Assembly (NCBI GenBank): GCA_026545765.1
Contig: CM048841.1
Coordinates: 89,579,919 to 89,643,918, forward strand
DNA from: Plantago major
Taxonomy: Eukaryota > Streptophyta > Magnoliopsida > Lamiales > Plantaginaceae
Length of the DNA stretch: 64,000 nucleotides
Direction: 5' to 3'
The notes beneath the pieces are model-generated. The model did no database searches. It was not told the origin of the DNA and saw only the letters and a list, made by a program, of their open reading frames with translations. Both the position numbers and the translations under genes were made by a program. Below are positions 10,701-22,990 of this stretch, piece after piece (the first letter of the stretch is position 1; each line of letters starts with the position of its first letter).

Positions 10701-12543
10701 CACATCTTTACTTTTCATCTCTAATTTTCCAGACCAGATTTAAGATTCACAAATCGTGAGGGTAAACAACAAGGGCTAACCAAATATTTTGCTTCACTAG
10801 ATTTCACTAAATGATAATCACAGTTCAATTAGGTCATGATGACATGTCAAGTGATGTTACGGTTATGACCTAGAATGATATGGATTTTTACTTTAGGTGC
10901 CCAGAAAATAAAAGGAATCTAGTCAAAACTTGTGTTAAATGGCCTAACAATTAGAAGGCCTTAAAATTATACCATCACCCACCCAAGTGTTATGATCATT
11001 CCCCTAAATTGCACCCCCCTTATGTCTCTAACCATTATACCGTTTAACACAATTTGTCTCCAACTAAGATACCTTTAAATAAAACCATCATCAGTAATCT
11101 CTATTGGTTTCGAGGTCATAGCCTGTCAATTTGGCAATCCACAAAACAAATGACTAAACATAACAAAATTGACCAGTTCAGAAGAGATTCACTGTGTCGT
11201 TTAGAGATTACAACTTAAACAACAAGATAACAAAAGTTCATGAATGCAATAGACCATAACAGTGATCCCGGTGAAAGTTAAGAGCACAGTATGCGAGATG
11301 GCCAGAGATAGCTGCAATCATAAAGGAACTCCATACCTAGTGATATGACGGTGAAGGCCATAACAGTACCAAGAGCTCCAAACATTGTTATAGTCATGAA
11401 ATTCCGAAAAAACTGTTTCTTTTTTACCTGGAACCTGAGCAGTCGAGAACAAAAATCATCACCATTAAACTTTACAGGCAACTAAAATAAGCTGTAGTCA
11501 ATCCATATGCAATGTCTTCATAGTTTGTTTACTTTTTTTTCACCGTTTCGTTTGTCCATGAAGAAGCACATGGGATAGTAAATTTGACTGTCAGTTTCAC
11601 TATATTGGTAAATAAGATAATACAGCAGAGACCTTCCTAGGACATACTCCGCGGACAATGTACTTTAATCAGGAAAAAGAAAAAACATAAACCAAATAAG
11701 GGATGTCTTCTATAAACTTAATTACTTGATCATAAACAAGTACAGTCATAAATGTTTCCATATATTAATTAAAGAAAGAGAAATTGAGATTTGATGGAGA
11801 TAAACAACGTGAGAGTGAAACTGGATACTGCACATTTGTGGCTGTATGTAGGAGAGCATTGAAAAAAGAGTTCCCCAATATGTGAAAAATAGTAGCGTCT
11901 ATATATGTTCAAATGAAGAAAACTGAGAGCAGCATCAATGAGATTGACAGTTAATAGTCACACTCCTAGCACAATCTTTTCAAATCCAGACTAAATAAGA
12001 TTCATCTACCAAAAAGGTTCTGCCTCAATTGTATCCTAAACAGACATGCTTAAATAACTTATATGCGCAGCACTGAAGAAAATGTCGTCTAGATGTGCAG
12101 GAATCAACATATCCGGACTCCGGAGGTACATGTCAAAGACAAGTTGATTTACCCAGCATTAAAAATAATCGGAGGAAGCATATAAATGAAGAAAAGATCC
12201 TCGCTGAACACCAAGAGATGAGAACTTTTCCCTCCACTTATTACATGAATTAGAACTCCCGTGCAAATACCCTGTTATCGAAATCGAAAACAATGATAAT
12301 CACTCAACTTATATCATAAAAAATCATAGTTGTAGTGGTGACGATCAGAAACAAAGCAAAATCCGTGAAAGTAGATGTGCATGTACATACAATTATGAGG
12401 GCAGTTATTGATTCATTTATCCAGCGACTTTCCTCCAGTAGGTGACCAATCACAATACATGCAGTGAGAAGTGCTACAAATAAGGTGATCGATACCACTG
12501 AAGTGTGGTCAGATGTTGTTAGCAAGTCCATCGTCTCTACCAT
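7778..12543 (-). CDS. NHX1: Vacuolar/endosomal Na+(K+)/H+ antiporter, NHX class
   Basis: NHX proteins exchange cytosolic Na+ or K+ for vacuolar H+, in salt tolerance and pH/K+ balance. Fourteen exons join to 560 residues: 12391-12543, 12153-12271, 11337-11434, 10508-10564, 10354-10400, 10088-10282, 9952-9998, 9504-9570, 9305-9405, 8895-8996, 8664-8802, 8518-8580, 8350-8433, 7778-8188. The start is the Met of MVETMDLLTTSD; a Met 11 codons upstream in the same open stretch is less family-like. Key motifs: amiloride-site region LFFIYMLPP (77-85; usually LFFIYLLPP), AATDS with D152, and FGEGVVNDAT with the N179-D180 pair. About 10-12 hydrophobic segments are followed by a cytosolic tail from about residue 430 that ends in seven Glu. 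No break was seen. Which NHX paralogue it is (1 to 4) is inferred only from similarity; the vacuolar group fits best. Confidence 0.94.
10379..10428. repeat. 21-bp duplication across an NHX splice acceptor
   Basis: Bases 10379-10399 and 10408-10428 are identical. On the gene strand the first 20 or so bases of exon 5 (IGAIFAA codons) are repeated in the intron just upstream of the CCAG acceptor. The exon copy keeps the normal frame. Confidence 0.9.
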
Positions 12544-13732
12544 GGTTCTCGGCTCAAATCTCTTTCCCCGCAAGATTCACCAATGTTGGAATGCCAACAG
12601 ATTCCCTGATATTGTGTGCTGAATCTTGAAGCATCTAACCCCTAGCATCTCTAAAGTATTGACTTATTTCTGCATTATGGAACAAAATACAAAATGTTTA
12701 CAAAAACTCCCAATATCATCAGCATAAACTTATGTTTCATATTACTCCTGTGCACATAGCATAAAAGGCTCTACGCCTAATAACAAACACCAAATGCACA
12801 ACCACCACACAAAAGCATGCCGAACTCATAGGTTTTTTCTGCACAGGGTAGGACTTTTCCATAGTATTAAAAACGATGAGCATGAAAGTATTAAGTATTA
12901 ACTATGTTGCTACGGCACCAAAAAAAAGATTGTTTAACTGAAACAAATCTAGCTCCCGAATGTAACTTTTTCTTGAGGAGTATAACTCAAACACCAAAAG
13001 TTGGAGATTCGGAGCAAGACCAAGCTCCTGATCACCACTTGAGTATGAGAATTCAAAGAAGCTCTCTAAACAAGTGAACCGATACAACACGCCGCTATCA
13101 TTAAAGCGTACACCTTTTAGATTCCCTTTACAAAAATGAAACTTAACATTACAACATTCATCCCAGAAAAGGGAAAACGGCCTTATCCCGACCATGAATC
13201 AGGTTGACTAAAAAGCTTATAAACAAGACCACTAAATCATAATTACATACACAGATCACAATAAAACTTGAACAATTAACAATTATTAACATTTATACTA
13301 TATAGAATCTAAAATACACATGCTCTGAAGCTCAAAAATTGCATAATTGAGAACCAAAGTAACTAAACCTGATTCTCAAAATTAACAAACCTGATTCTCT
13401 TTTTCGACAAAAAATGGGAGTTTCCTGGGAAAATTGGTGTCTCAATTCTATTTATATACTACATACAAAGTTAAGATTTTGAGGAACGATTGATAATGGG
13501 AAGTGAAAGATGATACGAAATCAACATTTCTTTCAAAACTTTCTAACAAAAATCACGAACATTAGAAGAAAATTCGAAGAAAAAAATATTTTTTCCAACA
13601 AAAAGCATTAAGGGTAACAACATTGCATTTCACTTTCTGCAGATGGAGAAAGACAGAAAATGGTGTCGAATGAAGGAAGGAAGGTCCGTGAAAACAGAGA
13701 ACCGAAAATCGAGCAATCTAAACTTGAGAAAC
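12544..13732 (-). promoter_or_regulatory. NHX 5' leader region
   Basis: About 1.2 kb separates the NHX ATG from a TATA box. It probably holds a 5' UTR with at least one leader intron. An open stretch at 12902-13195 (-) matches no family I recognise and is not called a gene. Confidence 0.45.
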
Positions 13733-13740
13733 TATTTATA
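13733..13740 (-). promoter_or_regulatory. TATA box for NHX
   Basis: TATAAATA on the minus strand in the context GCATATAAATAG, followed by a pyrimidine-rich stretch (CCTTCCTTCC). Transcription would begin near 13705. Confidence 0.55.
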
Positions 13741-14376
13741 TGCTGCTACACAGACAAGAAACTGCCACATGGAGCTAAGGTGATGGTCAATACGTCCCGA
13801 CTGTAGGATCCATGCGGTATGTGAGAGTATGTCGCACTAATTTTACTCTATTGGTGTTGACATACAACAAGTTAGTAATCAAAACAATTCGCTATACAAG
13901 TTATATTATTAACTTCATAGTCTGCAATAATATTACGTATACATCAAATATGTTAGTCATGAAGTTTATTTATATCACGGTCTTGTAAGGTCTATAACAT
14001 TTTTTTTTTGTATAGTAAAATGACAATTTGGTTCAATTTAGCTCAAAATTGAGGTAAAGTTAAGTTAATCAATCTATAGAGACTAATGAATTTGAAATTA
14101 AATGTTTATTAATAACATAAGAGGTGCGAATAATTGGCTTCGATGAAGTTGTTGTGCAGTGTAATAATAACGTGATCTGTGAGATTATGGTACATCATTT
14201 ATACATGTCATTTTGATAGTCGAGCATACTGACTGCCTACCCGTATTAGATAGTTTTAATATAAATTGTGGAGTTGAACATGTTTCCGACACTAATTTTG
14301 ATTGAACCATTTAAACTCATTAAATGAGAAATATCAAAATGAACCAATTGTGGATCCATCCATCCATCGTCATCAC
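13741..14376. other. Divergent intergenic spacer
   Basis: This AT-rich spacer between the NHX promoter and the promoter of the zinc-finger gene has no open reading frame of note. Confidence 0.5.
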
Positions 14377-14384
14377 TATAAATA
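14377..14384 (+). promoter_or_regulatory. TATA box for the zinc-finger gene
   Basis: TATAAATA in the context ACTATAAATAGTCG lies 670 bp upstream of the predicted ATG. Transcription would start near 14408. The leader would then contain an intron ending at the acceptor ATCAGCAG just before 14990. Confidence 0.5.
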
Positions 14385-15018
14385 GTCGATTTCCGAATTT
14401 TTCTCTAATCTTGATTGAAACCTATCTGTGCCACTCTGCATTGTGAATGTGATTCTAATTTATCGATCCCAAGTTATTTCACATGTTCTTGTATGATGCT
14501 ACGTACAAATTTACCTAAGTACTTTATTTCTTACAAATGTTTGTCCCTCAAGTTTCAAGTTCTTGAATGGACATGTTCTTGTATGTCTGAATGTGCCTTG
14601 CATTATTAATCTTGGTTCGTTTCGGTCAGATTATTTCGTAGAAGCCTAAAGATCAAATGTTTATTCTGGGGCTGGAGATCTCATCAGGATATAAATCATG
14701 CTTTTACTATAAAACTGGAATATGCAATGTTTTCTTAGTATGCTTGTATCTCAGAAATTTTCCTTCTTTTTCCTTCCTTTTGGTTTATCAGTAAACAGGT
14801 ATGCTCTTCAGTTCTATTCAAAGCTATGGCTCTTTGAGCTGCATTTGTGTGGTGTACTAATAGTGGTTAAATCTTTTACTGCGGTTTGCAAATACAGAGT
14901 TTTTTTTGTGGAATTTGAATAGTTTAGTATTGTTTCTTCTCTCTGTACTTGCTACTAAAACGAAATAATTTGCAAATTGCGATCAGCAGCTCAAGGGATA
15001 GACATCGACAAAGTTTTG

Positions 15019-15486
15019 ATGGTGTGCTGTCCAAGCAGTCCTGAATATGGCAGCCTTCGCGAGGCTTCAAGCTGTTGGGAGTTTCTCGTGGAATCTCACA
15101 GGTAAAAGACTGAGCTTAAGCCATTTGTTTACCTGTCGAACCTGTTTTTTTTAATGTAGTGCAGTGGTTAAGACTAATTGGTAAACCTTGCGATGCTTCG
15201 AAACAGTCAGTCTTCCCCTAATGTTTGTAGAAATGATCTGAATTGAACATCAAAGTTGGGTGTAATTTATTGTGGATTAACAAAAGTTTAGGCCAAATGC
15301 TAGCAATGCTTCAAATTCATTGTTTTCTGCTGTATCTTTCTCTTTGTATGAGCCCCGGTTTTCTCTCTGTATATGCTTTCCAGTTGACAGTTGAAGCATA
15401 GTATTTTTCATTCTTCATTCTTGATGTTTCTTGATAACTTGTCTGGCAGAGGAAGTAGACCTCCCGAAATTAGCCAGACAGTATAA
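15019..15486 (+). other. Overlapping upstream ORF of the zinc-finger gene
   Basis: An ATG at 15019, 28 bases before the main start and in another frame, reads 39 codons across the first intron and ends at TAA 15484-15486 in exon 2. If the leader contains it, scanning ribosomes would meet it first and translation of the main frame would fall. Confidence 0.4.
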
Positions 15487-17782
15487 AAGGGCACGAGAGG
15501 ATGAAGTGAATGTTCTTCATGAAACAGGTATGCATTGCGATATGACAGCGTGTTTCTTGCATGAACTGTGTTGCTCAAAAAAATTCTTCTTCTTATCCTT
15601 CTAACCCTGCTTCTGATATTATCAGTTTTCCTTGTCCTTTTACATCTTGTTTGTCTTGCAGACATGCACGTTTTTGGTTCGAGGCCAATGACAGATCCAT
15701 TAGATTTGGTAAGCTTCGGGAAATTTTACATCTAACCACTTCCATCATATTCGTCTGTTCCATGGTGTCATAGGCGGAAAGAAAAACCTCTCCTGCTTTA
15801 CTGAGAGTGAATAAGATTGTGAGTTGGGATGGCAATTCCTCGACCAGTATACCAGTTCTTCAAACTGAGGATGTGTACACATTTCGTGGAGATGTTTGTA
15901 ATAGATACTTTTGTATATTGAAGGTATGCTGCAATCATTGTAGGAAGCCGATCAAGGCAAGTCAATATCGAGCACACTCAGGTTGGACTTATTTTGTTCC
16001 CGTCTACATTTGGTAGTTTCAATGAATTTGTATGTAGCATTAGTTTACACGGGTTAATGGAGAATCTTGTTACAAGAAGAGTACCGCTTTTGAACAGAAA
16101 GAGTAACTGTACCGGAGGAAATAGCATTTTCTGGTGCTGGTTTTGCACTGCTTCTCCTCTATATATCACAGAATCTCTAAACACGTTCGTTTGAATTTTT
16201 GCAGTACTTTGCAAGTCTCGACATGTTAGAGTTGCAGAACTTGATCGCCCTTCAGTGACTAAGAAACCACGAATGGGGAGAAAAGGGTTGCTGATTGTTC
16301 GTAACAGTATCCTTTTTACATTGTAAAGAAGTTCTCTTGTTCTGGTGCAGATAACTGATCAAAGTTATTCACGAAAACAGCAATAGGAAGAAAGAACTGT
16401 TTCAGATTGTTAGTTCCTTGTTCTTCCCAGACTGACTGTTTAACTTTCTTAACCTCATATATAGAGCAGGCCACGCCGGTCAGCAAGTTGAAAAGGTTCA
16501 ACCGTGTAGACTCTGCTGACATAAATCTATCAGAATGTACTGTTAATGTGAAGATTAGGAAAACTGCATTTGCAAAACATCAACGTACTTTTTATCTGCT
16601 TTGCTTTGCCCCTATTTCTATTTTGTTCGCGCGTCACCTAAGATAATCAGTGTTATTCATTCACAGATACCACGAAAAAGACTAATGCATATTCACAATT
16701 TGCATTTTCCTTCAATTGCAGGAGGAAGTGATTATCAGAATGGGATCAGTACCCCTACAACCAATGGTACAGAATCTGGTCCTTGTGACCTGGAACGCGT
16801 AGGAAATGTTACTTCATATTCATCAAAACCTGTAGGAAGCGTAATTTCACATTCATCAAAACCTTTGACAAGGTACGGTGGCTTGTTAGGTCTGCGTGTT
16901 TTTGTCTGTCCTGATTTACTTGTGAAATCAAAAACAACTTGATCAAAGTTTTGATTTCGACTGTTAGGATAACACCAGAAAGTCTATCAAATCTAGATAC
17001 TAAGAGTTCGTCTGTCACAACCGGTGAGGTTCCTCTCTGTAAGTCCTCTGCCTTTTGTTGTAATACAAGTTTTTGCAATTTTACATGTTTAATGAGCAAA
17101 CAAGTGTACAATCACAGAATGATAAGCTAGTTTTTCCCTGAAAAATCGTATCTATACATCTACACCGCATAGTACTTGCTCGCAGCTTTAACTTTTCACT
17201 GAGAAGGTCTAATTATCCATATAAATTTGTGGAAACATTTGCTTCATGAATGTTGTTATACTTTGCAAGTTCTTGTATTTTACTACATGCTTAGGAAGTT
17301 TAAACTGATTCAGTGTTCAGCTTGCAGTTTAAGTGCTAACTTGATGATCAAACTAGGTATACCTGTTCCACTCGCGACCAAAATTTACTATTCGCAGAGG
17401 AATCATGACCTCAGGAGAGCCATTCGTGACATGTTCTACGACGAACCCAGCAATGTGGCTTACTATGATGCTTCAAACTCGGAATTAGTACAAGCAAATG
17501 TTATAGCAGCACAAACCTCATCTAACAGCAGCTTTGATCACGAACAAGATGTTAACCAGCAGGTTAGTGTGAAGTTTGAACTGTTCACAGTTTTTAGTTC
17601 ATTATGTTGTGAACAGAGAGTAATAGTTCCATATTTCCGCTTATATCTTTGTGGATTATGTTATTGCACACTGGCAGGCAAGTAAGTCCTAATTTTTATA
17701 TAAACAGGAAGGAGACCATCCGAACCGGACAGCCGATCAGATTCTTCACCAAGTGCAGAATCTGGATTATGGAGATCCATGA
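15047..17782 (+). CDS. Uncharacterised protein with SGF11/ataxin-7-like C2HC zinc finger
   Basis: I do not recognise this gene by name. Ten exons join to 368 residues: 15047-15101, 15450-15527, 15662-15708, 15774-15981, 16205-16300, 16465-16584, 16722-16872, 16968-17038, 17357-17562, 17708-17782. The boundary around 16300/16465 is the least certain. Residues 113-132 form C-X2-C-X11-H-X3-C (CNHC...AHSVLC, containing PIKASQYRAH). This is the spacing and feel of the zinc finger in SGF11 and ataxin-7, subunits of the SAGA deubiquitinase module. A basic patch (KKPRMGRKG) follows. The C-terminal third has a second compact block, ATKIYYSQRNHDLRRAIRDM. If the analogy holds it is a nuclear chromatin-associated protein; this is inference. 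Stop TGA at 17780-17782. An in-frame stop upstream fixes the ATG at 15047. It is convergent with the kinase gene at 18212. Confidence 0.72.
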
Positions 17783-18211
17783 AAATATTCTGAGCTTCCT
17801 GTTAACAATTTTCTAAGACAACAGATTTGAGCACCCTTGGCATAATACTGGCAATTTACCTGTGTATGCGGCTGAAAGAAAGCGTATGTGATCAAGTTAT
17901 GCGCTTAAATGATGGACAAACAATAGAAACAAAAATCTCTCATTCTCATTCACAACTGCACTGAAAAGAAAATATTAATTGTCGAAAATGAACATTTCAG
18001 TTCAACTATAATTTGCTTCTTTGGGGATATTTTCTATTAGTCGATGGATGGGAAAAAAAAATCGACATTAACAACACAAGATCTTTCTCATGATTTTCAA
18101 AAACAAATGTTACTTCACCTCTTCTTCCAGCTCATATATATCGCAAACAAATTTGAAGTCTCTGCGCCGCTCTATTCTGGTCCCGCAGGCAAGAAAATTC
18201 TAAACAGCACA
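17783..18211. other. Shared 3' UTR region of two convergent genes
   Basis: The zinc-finger gene ends at 17782 (+) and the kinase gene at 18212 (-), leaving 429 bp for both 3' UTRs. No separate gene is seen. Confidence 0.6.
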
Positions 18212-21200
18212 TTATCTTTCTCCATCTCCCCGGATAGGATTCTTATCTTTCCGGTTGTCTTTCTTGGATGGCCTCAATTTCCTTCTTGGAGCACCACCTG
18301 TGGCACCAGGGTCAGCCAATGGGCCTGACCATGTTTGAATCGGATCTTTGGGGTATGAGAAGTTCATGGAGCTGTGCGGTATGTCAGGAGGATCAAAGGA
18401 AGGTTCAATGAGATGTGATGATCCTGGTGGATAACCTAGCCCTCCATCTTGATGTGGAGGAGGAAACTTTTCACTTTTGCTCTTTGCATTTGCATGGCTA
18501 ATTAGTCTCCGCCTCTGTTTGATAAGACAAGGTGATTAGTAACTTCGACATCCATAATAAGCTTGACGCACAATATGCTCAACATGTAACTTGCATTAGA
18601 GAGAATCTCCCTCTACCACGGCCAGACAGCAACATTCTGAGTTTTCAGATCCTAATATGACTTTATTATCCAAGCAGCAAACGACAATAGCATAAAGACT
18701 TGTATGTATGCATCAATTCCAAACCTCTGTTATGTTTTATTGCACAGGATACCTTTGTGTTTACAGAAACCCTGAACCAAAGATCATTTATTTTCAAAGA
18801 TTCTGAACTTGGAAAGATACGGAGTTTGGTACAGAGTTTTCAGAAACAGAAGGAAGACTCTATGCAACAAAAAATTAACAATGCGGTTTGGTAAAAATTA
18901 TGGGGGACTAATGAATTCAGCCCAAGGAACCAACACTTTGTACTTTCTACATTTAGTGTTTAAACGTAGTCTGATAAAGTAAGATGATACCAAGTGGCAC
19001 ATTATATCAAACGACATACATCAATATTTGTTTGCAGTTCGGCATTGGCTTCAGGTGCAGGCATTGCTCGCATCCCCCGTTCGCGGTGACGTGTTTTCTT
19101 CATACCATCAGCTTGCGTTTTCCCAGCAGCTCTTAACCTAAAGCCACATAGTTCATGGAAAGTTTAACAGAGATGTAATTAATATTTAACCCACTTAAGA
19201 TGCAGAAGCAGAATGAACCGGATGAATGATAAAAATTATGTCCCAAGTGCAACAACAGTGATGGAGTTCATTCTCTCGCCCAATATGTTGTCCAGGCAGA
19301 AGCAGAATGCTATCTTCACCTGAACATGAAAGATAACTCCAATGGAGGTAAAGATAAGGACTGAGGGATAATTCAAACCTTCGAGCTTCTTCATCACGAC
19401 GCTTTGCATCAATCTCTTTACTAGGTGGATACTTTGGCATACTGGAGGGGTCACAAGCATAAGGTTCAGTTGCAAAGAACTGCAACAAAGAAAACATGAT
19501 CCGTATTATCGGGTTTGAACATTCATCTACAATGATGACCCTTAGAAATTGTCAAAGATACTTGTGTAAAAAAATATGTGAAAGTTTTTGTATTGAAGAC
19601 CAATAGGACATCACCCACAGAGATGCATGTCTATGGACCAAAAAAAAGTGAAATTGAGAGATAGGGATGACAAAAAGTGCTCCGGCAGTTGCCTTCAGTA
19701 ACACAAAAGAAAAGAAGGGGAACTTATCATATAGAGGAAAAGAAAGCTCACTTCACTACTTAATGCAGCTGTAGCAGTTTGGCGTTCACTTGGATCAATT
19801 GCGAGAAGAGTATCAATTAAAGGCAGGGATGATTGAGGGAAATTCTTAAATGTTTCCTTTATACATCTTTTATATGATTGCTGGGGTTTGAATATGGTTG
19901 CGTGAGGAAGCTTCGACTTTTTCCAATATTCTTCTGATGGCGAACCACATAGCTTGAAAATTCTGTGCAGCTGCTCCACCTAAACACCATGGGAAGCATT
20001 AGATAACGCTATATATTCGGCGTCTTGCCGAGTATAATAACCCAGACATATCCTTGTTGACTGTACCACATCTCTTCATAGACATTTTCTCAGACAAGGT
20101 AACAAAGCATACATAACTGCTACATCAATACATAAGGAGCATGAAAGACAGGCATAATTCTCATCATGCAACGTAAACATATGGTGGAAAAACGAAGCTG
20201 CTGGACACAAGCCTTTGCATGTGTACATGAACTCCGTAAACCATAAACATTATGAGTAAGTATTCTAGGAGACCGTCTACAATTAAAAAAAAACCTACAA
20301 ACATTAGTTTTATTACCAGTATGTTTTGGTAAACATTATGTATTCTAGGAGACCATCTACAATAAAAAAAAAAAACCTATAAACATTATGTTTTGGAAAA
20401 GTTCGGATAATAACAATACATTATCACCAGTTTTATTAGTTAACTTTACAAATAATTTACATCGACAGCCTTACAATTCACAAGATAATACCCCATTCCA
20501 TTAGTTAACAGTATAATATACATCACAGCATGATATCCCATTGAATAGTTTAGTTAGTACTAATAGTCTAATACACCAACAGCACTGCGTCGTATTATAT
20601 TAGTTACAAAGATTGACCATGAATATATCCCCCAAAGTCCCACGAGGGGGAAAAAAAAGGACCCAAAGTAGCAATGTATTGAAATTCAGCCAGCCTTTAA
20701 CAAATTCCAGGTCAATAGCAAAGGTCAAACTATCATTTTCAAGCAAGTGCTTATTTATGCCGGTGATCAATCTTAGTCAGAATATATCAAGTCAGTATTT
20801 TTTTTATAATCAATATGAGTAACACATCATAGATTGTACTGCACTCCATAAATGGAGAAATAAGAATCCTAAAGAAAATTCAAGAGTTACCTCTGTTCTC
20901 CCAGTCATGATGGGCTTCCCTGCAAACAGTTCTGCTAAAATGCACCCAGCGCTCCACAAGTCCACACCAACACCATAGTAAGTGGCACCAAGAAGAAGCT
21001 CTGGTGGCCTATACCAAAGTGTAACCACACGACTAGTCATGGGGTGCTTGTTATTGGGGTCAAATACAGAAGCCAATCCAAAATCAGCAATCTTAAGTAC
21101 TCCTTCATCATCGATTAGAAGATTTGATCCCTTAATATCACGATGCAGCACATGTCGGTTGTGGCAGTGTTCAAGGCCAGACAAAAGCTGATGCATATAG

Positions 21201-22398
21201 CATTTAACCTATCACACCAATCAAGTTTGTAGATATAAGAAAACAACTCAAAAGGTTTAAATTCCTATATTCTTCAGGAACTACCTTCCACCTATTTATA
21301 ACAATGAGAAGATATGATCAAGGAATATTCACACTCATACTTCCTACATATATGCCTAACGACACATGGCATAGTTCCAGAAAGTAGCATCAACAAATAT
21401 TAAACAAATGGGGAAGCACACCTGAGCCTCTGTGAACTTGATGTCAGGACTTGATGCAAGGCCAGCTAAATCATGCACCATATAATCAAACACCAGGTAT
21501 AAACTACATGACATTCTTGATGTCACTAATCCTTGCAATGTCACAACATTTGGATGATCCAATCGACGCAAAATTAGAATCTCCCTGGCCATAAATCTCA
21601 CACTCTCAGGCTCCAAATTATCGAATCTAACCTTCTTTAGAGCAACAATCTTCCCCGTAATGGTATCTCTAGCTTTATACACATTACTGTAAGTACCTTG
21701 GCCAATCTAAAGTCAGGCACCAACAAAAAGCATGTAAACAAGGATTAGAATGTTATTGCCACAGGTACAATATAACTAGAACAACTAAAACAATAAACCT
21801 CTTATATTCTCATGCCATCACAAAACCTCGATATGTTTCCATTTTTTAGGTAACTGATATGGAAACAAGGTATTTTCTGTATTCTTTATTCAACCAAATA
21901 TACCTTTTTAGTTCATATGTAAGAGCTTTCAAACAAGGTTGAAAAAGTAACAAATTCTAGAAAACCGAAACACATCATGCAAACAAAAACCATTGACACA
22001 TGTACCTTATCAATTTTTTCAAATGTATCAGCACGACGAGGTGTCCATCCATTGATTGCCTCTCCTGCCACCTTAGAGAGCCAAGGCGGCCATCCAGCAG
22101 CGACTTGCTCACCATGGATGTTGTTGGGTGGATTACTTAGCCTCGGGTTCGCCTTCAACCTTCTCCTCTCACTTCTCGAGCGCCGCGTATTGGCCTCTTT
22201 CCGATCCTGCTTCTGCTCTCCATCCTCTTGAACCTCCTCGCCACCCTCCTCCCGTTTACTCACCGACCCAACTACTGATTTCTCTCTCCTCCCCGATCGC
22301 ACAGGCAAATCCCCCTCTTCCCTCTTACCTTTCTCCTTCCCAGATACACTAGGTGGCGGCCCAGGCGACGAAATCTCTTTGCCGAAAGCACACCCCAT
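18212..22398 (-). CDS. CDC2-related Ser/Thr protein kinase, At1g54610-like, probably N-myristoylated
   Basis: Seven exons join to 581 residues: 22006-22398, 21422-21706, 20891-21208, 19752-19979, 19379-19479, 19020-19137, 18212-18514. The N-terminus MGCAFGKE fits N-myristoylation with a palmitoylatable Cys. A charged, disordered region follows to about residue 115. The kinase domain begins IGQGTYSNVYKA (132-143), with catalytic K155, E173 in the cyclin-facing helix PESVRFMAREI (in place of PSTAIRE), HRDIKGSN (D250), DFG (D268), a T-loop Thr at 284 before VVTLWYRPPE, and GAT...DLWSAGC. The tail is basic and Pro-rich with MKKTRHRERG. All catalytic residues are present. Length and motifs match the plant-specific CRK group near At1g54610, which sits at membranes rather than acting as a cell-cycle CDK. 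The cyclin partner is unknown. Confidence 0.93.
20261..20392. repeat. 80-bp tandem duplication in a kinase intron
   Basis: TATTCTAGGAGACC... followed by an A-run and AAACATTA starts at 20261 and again at 20341, inside the intron between kinase exons 3 and 4. The copies differ mostly in A-run length. Confidence 0.7.
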
Positions 22399-22990
22399 TA
22401 CTCACTAAACCTAACCCTCATTTCTCACCATATACATAACACAGTTTCACAAGTCAATAAAGAAAGCCAGTGGACAGTCACTATACCAATCAGAAAAACC
22501 AATCCGTATAACAGTAATGAATCAGATCAAGCACCAATTTTTATACAGAATTCAAACTTGAGCAAATCAATCGAATGGATTCTAAGCATTGACTCGGTAG
22601 CAATTCATGATCCTAGTGTGCAGTATAGTCAGAAAAGGGAACCCTAGGTGAGCTACTGAGAAAAAGGGGCAAAGGGCAGGAGCCAAGAATTGTGATTTGG
22701 CAAAAACCCACAAGTCTTAGAAGGCAAGAATTAAATAAGGGTAATGAATGAGACAATACACCCACAAAAAAGGCAACTTGGAACAGTAATAAAAGCTTAC
22801 GGCAAAGAAGATGCGCTAGCTGCTAGTGAGTGAGTGAGTAGCAGATTCTTGCTCTCATTTCTCCATTTGTAGTGAGAGATCAGAGAGGTGGAAACAAACT
22901 GAAGCTCGCAATGTGCTGAGCTATCACTTTGGAGCAGAGTTTTGGTCAAAATTAGGGAAAAGGAAAAGGCTTGTATTTTGGTGATGATGA
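22399..22990 (-). promoter_or_regulatory. Kinase 5' leader and promoter region
   Basis: This 590-bp region upstream of the kinase ATG has no convincing TATA box. A CT/GA-rich stretch near 22850-22900 is typical of TATA-less plant promoters. No gene is seen. Confidence 0.4.

Noticed and set aside
12902-13195. 97-codon minus-strand open stretch upstream of NHX
   Set aside because: No family resemblance, lies in the expected NHX leader/intron, and shows no separate promoter.
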